This document shows, one piece after another, positions 10,208-19,399 of a stretch of 64,000 nucleotides of DNA. Both the position numbers and the translations under genes were made by a program. The DNA lies in contig JAPUEK010000041.1 in assembly GCA_027492585.1 (NCBI GenBank), forward strand, positions 23,843-87,842. Direction: 5' to 3'. Under the pieces are notes generated by a model that saw nothing but the letters and a program-made list of their open reading frames with translations, had not been told where the DNA came from and searched no databases. Each line of letters opens with the position of its first letter. Position 1 is the first letter of the stretch. This DNA is from Paracoccaceae bacterium. Its GTDB lineage: Bacteria; Pseudomonadota; Alphaproteobacteria; Rhodobacterales; Rhodobacteraceae.

Positions 10208-10293
10208 GCCGGAGCCCGCGGACGCTCCGCGGGGGATATTTGGAAAGAGAAGAAAGCCCTTTCTTCTCTTCTTAAATATCCCCGCCGGAGGCT
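10208..10293. repeat. dispersed intergenic element, copy 2 (long perfect-type hairpin)
   Basis: GGGGATATTT at 10232 pairs with AAATATCCCC ending at 10283, with AAGAGAAGAAAG and CTTTCTTCTCTT also complementary, giving a hairpin of about 50 bases. The CGGAG flanks on both sides extend the symmetry. It is located between the quinone oxidoreductase gene and the zinc-finger gene, so it may end transcription of the former. Confidence 0.82.
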
Positions 10294-10403
10294 CCGCCGC
10301 CCGCCCCGGCCACAAGGGTGACGGGCTTGCGACCCCGGCGGGACTTGCCCCCTCGCCCCCAATCGCTAGAATGGCCGGGCAAACGCCAGCCACAGGACCG
10401 ACC

Positions 10404-10589
10404 ATGAGCATCGCCGCGCCCGAGACCCAGATCGTCACCACATGGAAAGTGGCCTGCGACGGGGGTGAGGGCGCGCTCGGCCATCCCCGCGTCTGGCTGA
10501 CCATTCCCGAGGATACCGGCTTTGTCGAATGTGGCTATTGCGACAAGCGCTATGTGATCGACCGCGACCACGCCCACGACGACCACTGA
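10404..10589 (+). CDS. zinc-finger protein, CHCC type (NDUFS6-like)
   Basis: A 61-residue protein with the zf-CHCC domain related to complex I subunit NDUFS6. Probable zinc ligands are Cys18, His27, Cys43 and Cys46, within [16 protein letters not shown] and [10 protein letters not shown]. In alphaproteobacteria such proteins are thought to associate with or help assemble NADH dehydrogenase. ATG 10404 is chosen because the conserved region follows and an upstream in-frame start at 10371 adds no conserved residues. The tail is His/Asp-rich. Confidence 0.9.
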   Translation: MSIAAPETQIVTTWKVACDGGEGALGHPRVWLTIPEDTGFVECGYCDKRYVIDRDHAHDDH

Positions 10590-10592
10590 GCC

Positions 10593-11267
10593 TTGACGCG
10601 CCTTTTCCTGCGGGCGCTGACGGTTCTGGTGGCGCTGCCGCTGGTCTATTTCCTGCTGGCGCTTCTCGGGGCGCTTTGGCCCGGTCCCCATGCCGATCTG
10701 GACGGCGCGGCGCGACACCGGGTCGGGCTGGCGCGCGGGCCGATCCATTACGACCTTCTCCTGCCGCTCACCCCCGACAGCCGCCGGCGCTTTGCCTTTG
10801 CCGGGGCGCAGGGTGTCCCGCTTTCCCATCCCGAGGCCGACTGGCTGATCGTCGGCTGGGGGGCGGAGCAGTTCTATACCGGCACCGGCAGCCTTGCCGA
10901 CATGGCCGCTGGCCCGGTCTGGCGGGCGATCAGCGGCGACAGGGCGGTGATTCGGCTCGATGTGGCGGGGTCGGTCGGCGATCAGCCGTGGCTGCACTGG
11001 GTTTTCCTGAATGACGCCCAGCTTGAGGCGCTGACCCGTGCCATCGAGACCTCCCTCTCCCGCGATGCCGGGGGGAAGCCCATCCCCCTGCCGGGCCTGC
11101 ATCTGGCCACGCATGATGCCTTCTTCCGCGCCGAGGGGCGTTTCGATCTGCGCCGGACCTGCAACCAGTGGATCGGCGAGACGCTGCGCGCCGCCGGCCT
11201 GCCCTTCGGCCGCTGGACGCCGACGCCGCAGGCGGTCTCGCTCTCGCTCTGGTGGAACCGCCTTTAG
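10593..11267 (+). CDS. TIGR02117/DUF2459 family membrane-anchored protein
   Basis: A 224-residue protein with one N-terminal membrane helix (LTVLVALPLVYFLLALLGALW) and a DUF2459 domain: IHYDLLLPL, DWLIVGWGAEQFYTGTG, and near the end RRTCNQWIGETLRAAGL. The Cys in TCNQW and earlier His hint at a papain-like (NlpC/P60-like) hydrolase fold, but no function is established. The only plausible start is the TTG at 10593, three bases past the preceding stop, so translational coupling is likely; the ribosome site is weak and the exact start is uncertain. Confidence 0.8.
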   Translation: MTRLFLRALTVLVALPLVYFLLALLGALWPGPHADLDGAARHRVGLARGPIHYDLLLPLTPDSRRRFAFAGAQGVPLSHPEADWLIVGWGAEQFYTGTGSLADMAAGPVWRAISGDRAVIRLDVAGSVGDQPWLHWVFLNDAQLEALTRAIETSLSRDAGGKPIPLPGLHLATHDAFFRAEGRFDLRRTCNQWIGETLRAAGLPFGRWTPTPQAVSLSLWWNRL

Positions 11268-11365
11268 CGGGCCGCCGCAAAAGCGCAAGAGCCAGCCCCG
11301 CCCCCGCTCTGGCCCCCCGTCCGCCTTCGTGCCACTATCGCCCGGCAATTCGCAGCGGGGCAGAC

Positions 11366-14173
11366 ATGACATTCGGCAAAGGGCATCACCTTCACCTCAT
11401 CGACGGCTCGGCCTTCATCTTCCGCGCCTACCACGCCCTGCCCCCGCTCACCCGCAAGTCGGACGGGATGCCGGTCGGCGCGGTCGCGGGCTTCTGCAAC
11501 CTTCTCTGGGGGGAGCTGACCGCCACCCGCCGCGAGGCGAGCCCCACCCATCTCGCGGTGATCTTCGATGCCGGTTCCAGAACCTTCCGCAACGAGATCT
11601 ACCCCGCCTACAAGGCCAACCGCCCCGAGCTGCCCGAAGACCTGCGCCCGCAATTCGCCTTCACCCGCGAGGCGACCCGCGCCTTCAACGTCCCCTGCAT
11701 CGAGGTCGAGGGCTTTGAAGCCGACGACATCATCGCCACCCTCGCCCGCCGCGCCCGCGAGGCGGGGGGGACGGCGACCATCATCTCCTCCGACAAGGAC
11801 CTGATGCAGCTCATGGGCGACGGGATCGACATGCACGACCCGATGAAGAACAAGCGCCTCGGGCTGGAGGATGTGAGGGAGAAATTCGGCGTCGCGCCAG
11901 ACCGGGTGGTGGATGTGCAATCGCTTGCCGGGGATTCGGTGGACAACGTGCCGGGCGCACCGGGCATCGGGCTGAAGACCGCCGCCCTTCTCATCCAGGA
12001 ATACGGCGACCTCGACACGCTTCTGGCGCGGGCGGGGGAGATCAAGCAGCCGAAGCGCCGCGAGACGCTTCTGGAAAACGCCGAGCTGATCCGTATCTCG
12101 CGCCGGCTCGTCACGCTCGACGCGCATATGCCGCTGGAACTGCCATTGGAAGATCTGGAGCTGAAATCGCCCGAAGCGCCGGTGGTGATGGACTTCCTCA
12201 ACAGGATGGAATTCCGCACCCTTTCGCAGCGCGTCGCCCAGAAGCTGAAGGTCGAGGCCCCGGTTCTGGCCGAGGACAGGGGGATGCATGTCGAGGGCGC
12301 CCATGACGCGGCGGCGGAGACCGCCCACCTGCCCTTCGATCCCGCCAGCTACGAATGTATCCGCGACCGTGCCGCGCTCGACCGCTGGATCGCGTTGATC
12401 CGCGAGCGCGGCTATGTCGCCGTCGATACGGAAACGACCTCGCTCGACGAGATGCGGGCGGAGCTGGTCGGCATCTCGCTTTGCGTGCTGCCCGGACAGG
12501 CGGCCTATCTGCCGGTCGGCCACAAGCAGGGCAGCGGCGATCTTTTCGGGTCGAGCGCGCTTGCCGAGGGCCAGATGCCGATGGAGGAGGCGCTCGCCGC
12601 GCTGAAGCCGGTGCTGGAGGATGATGCGATCCTCAAGATCGGCCAGAACATGAAATACGACTGGAAGATCTTCGCCCGCCACAGCATCCGCATCGCGCCC
12701 TTCGACGACACGATGCTGATGAGCTATGCCATGCAGGCCGGACTGAATCTGCATGGGATGGATGCGCTGTCGGAGCAATATCTCGGCCACAAGCCCATTC
12801 CGATCAAATCGCTGCTCGGTTCCGGCAAGACCCAGATCACCTTCGACAAGGTGCCGGTGGCCGAGGCGGTGAAATATGCCGCCGAAGATGCCGATGTGAC
12901 CCTGCGGCTCTGGGAACTCTTCAAGCCGCAACTGCACCGCGCCCGCGTCACCACGGTCTACGAGACGCTGGAGCGCCCGCTGGTGCCGGTGCTGGCCGAT
13001 ATGGAAATGGCCGGGATCGAGGTCAACCGCGAGACGCTCTCGCGCATGTCCAACGCTTTCGCGCAGAAGATGGCGGGGCTGGAGGCGGAGATCCAGGAGC
13101 TTGCCGGCCAGCCCTTCAACGTCGGCTCGCCGAAGCAACTGGGCGAGATCCTCTTCGACAAGATGGGCCTTCCGGGCGGCGAAAAAGGCAAGACCGGCGC
13201 CTATGCGACCGGGGCCGATGTGCTCGAAGACCTCGCCACCGAGCATGAACTGCCCGGAAGGGTGCTGGACTGGCGCCAGCTTTCAAAGCTGAAATCGACC
13301 TATACCGATGCGCTTCAGGACCATATCAACCCCGAGACCGGGCGCGTCCACACCTCCTATTCGATTGCGGGCGCGAACACCGGGCGGCTCGCCTCCACCG
13401 ATCCGAACCTTCAGAACATCCCCGTCCGCTCGGAAGAAGGCCGCCGCATCCGCGAGGCTTTCGTGGCGCCGAAGGGAAAGCTGCTGGTCTCGCTCGACTA
13501 TTCCCAGATCGAGCTTCGCATCCTTGCCCATGTCGCCAATATCCCCGCGCTGCAACAGAGCTTCCGCGACGGCCATGACATCCATGCCATGACCGCCTCG
13601 GAGATGTTCGGCGTGCCGCTCGACCAGATGACCTCCGACATCCGCCGCAAGGCCAAGGCCATCAACTTCGGGGTGATCTACGGCATCTCTGGCTTCGGCC
13701 TCGCCCGCAACCTCCGCATCCCCCGCGCCGAAGCACAGGGCTTCATCGACCGCTATTTCGAGCGCTTCCCCGGCATCAGGGAATACATGACGGCGACGGT
13801 GAAATTCGCGCAGGAGAACGGCTATGTGCAGACGCTGTTCGGCCGCAAGATCCACACGCCGGAGATCAACGCCAAAGGCCCCGGCGCCGGCTTTGCCAAA
13901 CGCGCCGCGATCAACGCCCCCATTCAGGGGACAGCCGCCGATGTGATCCGCCGCGCCATGATCCGGATGCCCGCCGCCATCGCGCATCTGCCGGCGAAAA
14001 TGCTGCTGCAGGTGCATGACGAACTTCTCTTCGAGGTGGAGGAAGAGGCCGCCCCCGCCCTCATCACCGCGGCAAGGACCGTGATGGAGGGGGCGAACCT
14101 CCCCGCCGTCGCCCTCGCCGTCCCCCTGACGGTAGAGGCGGGACAGGGCCGGAGCTGGGCGGAGGCACATTAG
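11366..14173 (+). CDS. polA: DNA polymerase I
   Basis: A 935-residue replicative/repair polymerase. Residues 1-290 form the 5'-3' flap nuclease (LHLIDGSAFIFRAYHALP; AYKANRPELPEDLR; VDNVPGAPGIGLKTA). The 3'-5' exonuclease retains Asp354 and Glu356 (VDTETTSL) and YAAEDADVTLRLWE, so proofreading is probably active. The polymerase has motif A SLDYSQIELRILAH (Asp711), motif B RRKAKAINFGVIYG, and motif C QVHDELLFEV (Asp885). ATG 11366 fits the conserved N-terminus; the frame extends upstream but without homology. Convergent with DUF1203 downstream. Confidence 0.98.
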   Translation: MTFGKGHHLHLIDGSAFIFRAYHALPPLTRKSDGMPVGAVAGFCNLLWGELTATRREASPTHLAVIFDAGSRTFRNEIYPAYKANRPELPEDLRPQFAFTREATRAFNVPCIEVEGFEADDIIATLARRAREAGGTATIISSDKDLMQLMGDGIDMHDPMKNKRLGLEDVREKFGVAPDRVVDVQSLAGDSVDNVPGAPGIGLKTAALLIQEYGDLDTLLARAGEIKQPKRRETLLENAELIRISRRLVTLDAHMPLELPLEDLELKSPEAPVVMDFLNRMEFRTLSQRVAQKLKVEAPVLAEDRGMHVEGAHDAAAETAHLPFDPASYECIRDRAALDRWIALIRERGYVAVDTETTSLDEMRAELVGISLCVLPGQAAYLPVGHKQGSGDLFGSSALAEGQMPMEEALAALKPVLEDDAILKIGQNMKYDWKIFARHSIRIAPFDDTMLMSYAMQAGLNLHGMDALSEQYLGHKPIPIKSLLGSGKTQITFDKVPVAEAVKYAAEDADVTLRLWELFKPQLHRARVTTVYETLERPLVPVLADMEMAGIEVNRETLSRMSNAFAQKMAGLEAEIQELAGQPFNVGSPKQLGEILFDKMGLPGGEKGKTGAYATGADVLEDLATEHELPGRVLDWRQLSKLKSTYTDALQDHINPETGRVHTSYSIAGANTGRLASTDPNLQNIPVRSEEGRRIREAFVAPKGKLLVSLDYSQIELRILAHVANIPALQQSFRDGHDIHAMTASEMFGVPLDQMTSDIRRKAKAINFGVIYGISGFGLARNLRIPRAEAQGFIDRYFERFPGIREYMTATVKFAQENGYVQTLFGRKIHTPEINAKGPGAGFAKRAAINAPIQGTAADVIRRAMIRMPAAIAHLPAKMLLQVHDELLFEVEEEAAPALITAARTVMEGANLPAVALAVPLTVEAGQGRSWAEAH

Positions 14174-14203
14174 GGCCGCATCAGGCCGCGCCATGGGGTA
14201 ACG

Positions 14204-14315
14204 CTGGAGGGGTTTTGCACCCCTCCAGACCTCCCCGCAGGATATTTGGAAAGAGAAGAAGGGGAAAAGCCCCGCCCTGCCCTTTCATCTTGCCCCAAGT
14301 ATCCCCGCCGGAGGC
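14204..14315. repeat. dispersed intergenic element, copy 3
   Basis: A hairpin with 10-bp arms (14204-14213 and 14219-14228) is followed by CGCAGGATATTTGGAAAGAGAAGAAGG and, inverted, CCCTTTCATCTTGCCCCAAGTATCCCCGCCGGAGG. It combines both modules seen in copy 1 with the symmetric form of copies 2 and 4. It lies between convergent polA and the DUF1203 gene. Confidence 0.8.
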
Positions 14316-14389
14316 CAACCGCCCCCGGCAGGGGGCGGGAAAAAGCCGTGCGGCGCAGCCGCGCCTTTGGATTGCGGGCTGCCCCCGCC

Positions 14390-14851
14390 TCACCCCCTGT
14401 CGATCCGGCATTGATAGCAATTGTTCCGGGCGGAGCGCAGATGAAGATAGGCCACCTCCGCGTCGGCAAACCGCGCCTCCGCCTCCACCGCGATCTGCCC
14501 GGTCGCAACGACGGCCCCGGTGCCGTAGACGATCCTGTCCGCCGCCGAATAGCCGCGCAGGATGTAGTCGGGCGAGGTGAACATTGCCGGCAACTCCGCC
14601 CCGCCCCCGGCCTCGCAGGGATCGGCGCACAAAAAGATCGGTCCAAGTTCGGCATAGGGTTGCATCGACGGAAAGGGCCTGTGCGCCAGCACCAGCATCC
14701 CCGCCCCTTCGGGGATCATCTTCAGACAATGCCGGCAGGGACAGCCCGCCCCCGCCACCTGCCGCTCCGGCAACAGGCCATTTGCATCGGGCGCGCCGGC
14801 TTGCAGGGCGCGGACGAGATCGGTCGGGATCGGGGAAAAGCGGATGGTCAT
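14390..14851 (-). CDS. DUF1203 domain-containing protein
   Basis: A 153-residue protein of the DUF1203 family, whose function is unknown. Visible features are the cysteine-rich CPCRHCLKMIPEGAGMLVLAHRPF segment, FLCADPCEAG, the YILRGYSAADRIVYGTGAVV strand and a terminal NNCYQCRIDRG. The Cys pairs (CPCRHC, CYQC) suggest metal binding, though this is inference. Monocistronic; 64 bases separate it from the HIT gene upstream. Confidence 0.85.
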   Translation of the reverse strand: MTIRFSPIPTDLVRALQAGAPDANGLLPERQVAGAGCPCRHCLKMIPEGAGMLVLAHRPFPSMQPYAELGPIFLCADPCEAGGGAELPAMFTSPDYILRGYSAADRIVYGTGAVVATGQIAVEAEARFADAEVAYLHLRSARNNCYQCRIDRG

Positions 14852-14915
14852 GACGGGTCTCCTTTCCCGTCACATCCCCCGTTCCCGCCTGCAAGGCGAC
14901 CCGGTTCCTGCGGGT

Positions 14916-15287
14916 TCAGTCGCGCTCCACCAGGCGGCCCAGAACCCGCCCGCCGAGGATGTGCAGGTGATAATGCGGCACCTCCTGCATCCCGTGCAGC
15001 CCGGCATTGGTGATGGCGCGGTAACCCTGCCCCGGCGCCACCCCCACCATCTCGCAGACCCGCGCGGCGGTGCGGTGGAAATCGACGATCTCCTCCGCCG
15101 AGGCCTCGGCGGCGAACTGGTCGAAGGTGGCGTAAGGCCCCTTCGGGATCACCAGCACATGCACCGGCGCCTGCGGGTGGATGTCATGGAAGGCGAGCGT
15201 ATGCGCCGTCTCCAGCACGGTTTTGTTCGGGATCTCCCCGCGCAGGATGCGGGCGAAGATATTCTGCGGGTCGTAGGAAGGAGCCAT
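14916..15287 (-). CDS. HIT family (histidine triad) nucleotide hydrolase
   Basis: A 123-residue HinT-like protein. The N-terminal IFARILRGEIPNKTVLE and HVLVIPKG motifs and the C-terminal triad HYHLHILGG (His105, His107, His109) identify the family, which hydrolyses purine nucleoside phosphoramidates. The start at 15287 lies five bases after the stop of the upstream glycosyltransferase gene, so the two are probably cotranscribed. Confidence 0.95.
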   Translation of the reverse strand: MAPSYDPQNIFARILRGEIPNKTVLETAHTLAFHDIHPQAPVHVLVIPKGPYATFDQFAAEASAEEIVDFHRTAARVCEMVGVAPGQGYRAITNAGLHGMQEVPHYHLHILGGRVLGRLVERD

Positions 15288-15292
15288 GGTCT

Positions 15293-16870
15293 TCAGTCCA
15301 CAAATAGATATTCGGTCGAGGCGATCTCGCGCGCCTTCTCCACCGGAATATCAAGGAATTCTGCCAGCGACACGGTGTTTTCATCCGCCCGCGCACTTTG
15401 CCGGATGCGGTAGAACCCTGCAAAGCCCGCATCCCGGATCCGGTCGCTTTCAAACTTCACATCATAGCGGATGGTCGGCAGCAGCCGGTCGATGGTGTCC
15501 TGCGGGGTCTGGTCGCCCGCCAGCCCCACCCGCATGGCATGGCCGATCAGGTAGTCGTCGGTGAAGTCGCATTCGATCTCCAGAAGCCGGACCCGCGCCT
15601 TGTCGTTGTAGAAATCCTGCATCAGGTCAACGTTGGCCGGGTCGATGCAGAAGATCAGCCGGTCCGTCTGCCAGTAATCGAACAACATCCGCACCAGAGC
15701 CCGCCGGTGCCGCGTGCGTTTTTCAAGATTGGACTGGATACCGCCAAGGTCCGGCAGCGGCGTCGAAGCCTCGTTGAACAGGTAGTCGAGCGCGGGAAGG
15801 TTCGTCACCTGCCGCACCCGCTCCACCAGCCGCTTGGCGACATGCCATTTCTTGCAGGTGACCATCATCAGCGTCCGCTCGCGGCCGAGAGAGCTTTCCG
15901 TCTCCCAGAAGCGCGGGGCGAAGCGTCTGCCGATCCGGCCCCGCCCGGTCAGGAACTTGAAGAGGCTCCGCCCTTCGTTGGAAATGCCGAACCGCACCCC
16001 CTTGGCGGCGTAAAGCTTGCCCAGCCGCTCTTTCAGTTCCCTGGCATCCGGGCTGATCTTGCGGGCAAAGAGATAGTCCTGCGACAGAAGAAGGTCGTAA
16101 TTGTCGTTGTAGAAGGTCACCGGCATCCCGTAATCGGTGAACATCAGGAAGGTCAGCGTGCGCGTGCGGATCTCATGCTCCGGCACCAGATGGCGCACGA
16201 GGGTCTGGAAGAAGGTCTCGTCCGGAATCCAGGTGGTGCGGAAGAAGCGCATCACATCCCGGCGCTTCTTCACGAAGTCGAGCACCCATTCCACCGTCCG
16301 CCGCCGCAGGCACCACCACTGGCTGCCGATCTGCATGGCGATGTCATGCGGCACCTTGCGCGCGAGGCCCAGCTTTTCCTGCCACCGCATCGAGGCATAG
16401 AACAGCGCCTTGCTGTTGCGCTCGTTGAACCAGTGCCGGTAGATCAGCCGCTCTTCCTTGATCCCGGTCTTGATCCAGTCGGAGTTGAAGTAATCGAAGC
16501 TCTCGATGTAATCGACCTCCTCGCGGTCGAGGAAATCATGGGCGAATTCGGCCGATTTGATCGGCATGCAATCGCCCGAGAGCATGTAGAAATGGGTGGC
16601 GCGCGGAAAGGTCTCCACCGCGGCCTCGACGGCCAGCAGCGTCGCCTCCACCAGACTCCACTCCCCCCAGCCGCATTTCGCCCGCCGCCTGGTGAAGGTG
16701 ACGGAGGCGTTCGACGACAGCTCGCCGCGGATCTTCTCGAAATCCGACGGCTTGGCACGCCCGTCGAAATGGATCGACACGAAGTCACCAGCCGCCGTCA
16801 GGCGCTGCGCCTGGGCGATGATCCCCTCCGGGTCCTTGTGACAGAGCAGGATATAGGCGATTCTTGCCAT
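15293..16870 (-). CDS. GT14-type beta-1,6-N-acetylglucosaminyltransferase with DUF5928-like C-terminus
   Basis: A 525-residue glycosyltransferase. The N-terminal 270 residues resemble the core-2/I-branching (GT14) fold: MARIAYILLCHKDPEGI, VSIHFDGRA, THFYMLSGDCMPIKS and WIPDETFFQTL. The C-terminal half resembles DUF5928, a domain found after GT14 domains in Rhodobacterales. It probably transfers sugars to an exopolysaccharide or other surface glycan; the acceptor is unknown. It is divergent from a sulfotransferase gene across about 140 bases, suggesting that both modify the same surface product. Confidence 0.82.
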   Translation of the reverse strand: MARIAYILLCHKDPEGIIAQAQRLTAAGDFVSIHFDGRAKPSDFEKIRGELSSNASVTFTRRRAKCGWGEWSLVEATLLAVEAAVETFPRATHFYMLSGDCMPIKSAEFAHDFLDREEVDYIESFDYFNSDWIKTGIKEERLIYRHWFNERNSKALFYASMRWQEKLGLARKVPHDIAMQIGSQWWCLRRRTVEWVLDFVKKRRDVMRFFRTTWIPDETFFQTLVRHLVPEHEIRTRTLTFLMFTDYGMPVTFYNDNYDLLLSQDYLFARKISPDARELKERLGKLYAAKGVRFGISNEGRSLFKFLTGRGRIGRRFAPRFWETESSLGRERTLMMVTCKKWHVAKRLVERVRQVTNLPALDYLFNEASTPLPDLGGIQSNLEKRTRHRRALVRMLFDYWQTDRLIFCIDPANVDLMQDFYNDKARVRLLEIECDFTDDYLIGHAMRVGLAGDQTPQDTIDRLLPTIRYDVKFESDRIRDAGFAGFYRIRQSARADENTVSLAEFLDIPVEKAREIASTEYLFVD

Positions 16871-17012
16871 TTCAGAAACATTACACGCGCTTAGAGGTCA
16901 CTGTTGCCTTAATTAGCGCGAAGGGACATTGAAAAGACAGAGTTTGTTTGCTTTTTTGTGGCGCATTGGTTCCGCAGGCGAAACAACGCAGGCGGATGGA
17001 AGGAGAGGGTTG

Positions 17013-17831
17013 ATGGGTTTCCCCGGAACGTGGATGACGGAAAGCGAAAGCGTGGTCTATCGGGTGGTGCCGAAATGCGCCTGCTCGACGATCGGGCAGA
17101 TCATGTATTACTCCGATCACGGCACGTTCTTCGACGGCGACATCCATGACGCGACCTCCGGGATGCACAAATGGGCGATGGAGGCGAGCCAGCCGCTGAT
17201 CGAAGCCAATGTGAAATCGCATAAATCCTTCGCCTTCACCTGCGTCCGCAACCCTTATACCCGGATTCTGTCGTCCTTCTTCGACAAGATCTGCGGCATT
17301 CAACGCAACGGCAAACGCTACCGCGGCAACCTTGTGCCGCTCCTGGTGCAGAAGTACGGGGTCGAGGTCGGCGGGGACGACGGCAAGCAGGAGTTCGACC
17401 AGATCAAGAGCTTCCGCCGCTTCCTTCTCTTTGCACGCGACACCATCCGCTTCCGCAAACCGATGGAGCCGGACATCCACTGGTCGGCCATGGCCGGCCA
17501 TGTCTCCACCTTCATCGTGAACGGCGGGCGCTACGACCAGATCTTCTTCACCGAGAAGTTCGACGAGGGCATGGCCAAGGTGCTGAAGAAGGTGAAGTCG
17601 AAGCACAAGGTCGATCTGAAGAAGATCCCGAAGTTCAACGAAAGCGAAGGCCACGGGCCGAAGCGGCTGCATCCGGTGGAAGACTACTTCGACGACCTGT
17701 CGATGCATCTCGTCTGGGAGATCTACAAGCGCGACTTCCAGCTGTTCAAATATGATTTCGACAATCCCGGCAACAAGATGCCAAAATCCGAGGTCGATCT
17801 GGACGAGGTCCACAAGAAACTCGGCGACTGA
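17013..17831 (+). CDS. sulfotransferase family protein
   Basis: A 272-residue PAPS-dependent sulfotransferase of the carbohydrate/sulfotransferase-2 type. The 5'-phosphosulfate loop is VPKCACSTIGQIM (Lys21-Thr26) and the 3'-phosphate motif is FTCVRNPYTRILSSF (Arg79, Ser87). The ATG at 17013 has a strong GGAAGGAGAGG ribosome site; an upstream in-frame TTG (16929) is less likely. It probably sulfates a surface polysaccharide and is divergent from the GT14 gene. A hairpin repeat follows its stop. Confidence 0.85.
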   Translation: MGFPGTWMTESESVVYRVVPKCACSTIGQIMYYSDHGTFFDGDIHDATSGMHKWAMEASQPLIEANVKSHKSFAFTCVRNPYTRILSSFFDKICGIQRNGKRYRGNLVPLLVQKYGVEVGGDDGKQEFDQIKSFRRFLLFARDTIRFRKPMEPDIHWSAMAGHVSTFIVNGGRYDQIFFTEKFDEGMAKVLKKVKSKHKVDLKKIPKFNESEGHGPKRLHPVEDYFDDLSMHLVWEIYKRDFQLFKYDFDNPGNKMPKSEVDLDEVHKKLGD

Positions 17832-17873
17832 CCGCGCCTCCCTCTGAACCGTCCCCGCCGCGGCGCTGCGGAA

Positions 17874-17946
17874 CGCTCCGCGGGGGATATTTGAGAAGAG
17901 AAGAAAGCCTTTTCATACTGGCTCAAATATCCCCGCCGGAGGCTTC
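17874..17946. repeat. dispersed intergenic element, copy 4
   Basis: GGGGGATATTTGAGAAGAGAAGAAAG and its inverted partner GGCTCAAATATCCCCGCCGGAGG form a long hairpin, with CGCTCCGCG preceding it as in copy 2. It lies between the convergent sulfotransferase and hydroxypyruvate isomerase-like genes. Confidence 0.82.
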
Positions 17947-17963
17947 CCCGGCCGGGCGGGGGC

Positions 17964-18740
17964 TCAGGCGCCGATCAGCCGGGCGCGGGATTTGAGCACC
18001 GTCAGCCAGCCAAGTCCGTGAACCGTCGCGCGGGCGGGGCGGTATTCGGCAGCGATCCACCCGTCATAGCCGCGCTCATCGACCTCGGCACAAAGGCCGG
18101 GCAGGTCGAAGCCGCCACCGCCCGGCTCGGCCCGCGAAGGGAATCCCGCGATCTGGATATGGTTGATCCGGTCGCGGTGCCGCGCCCAGACAAGGCTGGC
18201 ATTGCCGTGGATGCGCGCGGCGTGCCAGAGATCGAACTGGATGCCCACCGAGGGCAGGTCAAGATCGTCGAGGATGCGCGCCGCCTGATCGAAATCGTTC
18301 AGGAAATAGCCCGGCATGTCATCGGGGTTCAGGGGTTCCAGCGTCAGCCGCAGCCCCGGCGCCTGGGCCGCCGCCCAGCCGAGGTTCTCGACATAGGTCT
18401 GTTCCGCCAGCGGGCCGCGGGCCACGCCGGCCATCACATGCACATGGCTTGCGCCGAGCCGGGTCGCCAGCTCCGCCGCGCGCAGGAAGCTGTCGCGGAA
18501 GCGGCTCTCCTCGCCCGGCACGGCGGCGAAGCCGCGGTCGCCTGCCGCCCAGTCGCCCGGCGGGGTGTTGATCAGCGTCAGCGGCAGACCGCCAAGCGCC
18601 GCCTCCCAGTCCTTCGCCGGATGGTCGTAGGGAAAGAGGATCTCCGCCCCGTCGAACCCCGCCTGCGCGGCAAGACCCGGCCTGTCGAGGGCCGGGACTT
18701 CGGTGAAGAGCATCGTCAGATTCGCGGCGAAACGGGGCAT
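17964..18740 (-). CDS. hydroxypyruvate isomerase-like TIM-barrel protein
   Basis: A 258-residue xylose isomerase-like TIM barrel of the Hyi group, which interconverts hydroxypyruvate and tartronate semialdehyde. Family features are the N-terminal NLTMLFTEVP, GFDGAEILFPYD, the metal-ligand glutamate in LTLEPLNPDDMPGYFL (Glu135), IQFDLWHAARIHG and the second glutamate in AAEYRPA (Glu232). It is translationally coupled to the DUF1285 gene upstream (TGATG overlap). No gcl or garR neighbours are present, so the pathway is not confirmed by context. Confidence 0.82.
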   Translation of the reverse strand: MPRFAANLTMLFTEVPALDRPGLAAQAGFDGAEILFPYDHPAKDWEAALGGLPLTLINTPPGDWAAGDRGFAAVPGEESRFRDSFLRAAELATRLGASHVHVMAGVARGPLAEQTYVENLGWAAAQAPGLRLTLEPLNPDDMPGYFLNDFDQAARILDDLDLPSVGIQFDLWHAARIHGNASLVWARHRDRINHIQIAGFPSRAEPGGGGFDLPGLCAEVDERGYDGWIAAEYRPARATVHGLGWLTVLKSRARLIGA

Positions 18741-19339
18741 CAGGGCAATTCGTTTGAGGGGATCACCGGAAAGAAGACGCCCGAGGACCAGAGGCCGAAC
18801 CAGCTTTCCCCGTCCTGCGGTTCATGGCAACCCAATTCGACAAGCCGGTAGAAGGATTTCCGGTCGATCAGCGCCTCAAGTCCGGCGCGGATGTGGATAT
18901 AGGGGGAGGGCTCCCCGGTTTCGGCGTCGCGGGCGACGCGCAGGCGGTGATCGGCATCGGCCGCAACCCGGTCTTCGGTTTTCGTGACGAAATGCAGGAT
19001 CTGGTCGCGCCCCACCCCCTCCGCCTCGAAATCCACGGCCAGAAGGGGCGCATCATCGACACGGATGCCGACCTTTTCCACCGGGGTCACGAGGAAGTAG
19101 CTGTCGCCCTCGCGCTTCAGGATCGAGGAGAAGAGCTTGACCAGCGGCGCCCGCCCGATGGGCGTGCCGAGGTAGAACCAGGTGCCGTCCCGTGCGATCC
19201 GAATGTCGATGTCGCCGCAGAAAGGCGGGTTCCACAGATGCACCGGCGGAGGGCCTTTCTTCGCCGCAGCGCTCACGGCGGCGGCAATGCCGTCGGCGGA
19301 AGGTTTCACGATCATTTGTGGCATCTCGCCTTTTGGCAT
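18740..19339 (-). CDS. DUF1285 domain-containing protein
   Basis: A 199-residue protein of the DUF1285 family, unknown function. The conserved HLWNPPFCGDIDIRIARDGTWFYLGTPIGR start and YFLVTPVEKVGIRVDDAPLLA strands match the two-subdomain beta-rich fold of this family. In-frame ATGs at 19339, 19324 and 19315 are all possible starts; 19324 has AAGGCGAG just upstream. It is divergent from moxR and overlaps the following hydroxypyruvate isomerase-like gene by one base. Confidence 0.85.
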   Translation of the reverse strand: MPKGEMPQMIVKPSADGIAAAVSAAAKKGPPPVHLWNPPFCGDIDIRIARDGTWFYLGTPIGRAPLVKLFSSILKREGDSYFLVTPVEKVGIRVDDAPLLAVDFEAEGVGRDQILHFVTKTEDRVAADADHRLRVARDAETGEPSPYIHIRAGLEALIDRKSFYRLVELGCHEPQDGESWFGLWSSGVFFPVIPSNELP

Positions 19340-19399
19340 TTGTAGCCGCCGGAAAGTTTCGGTCTAATGTCACCATATAACCCGTTGCGGAGAATTGTC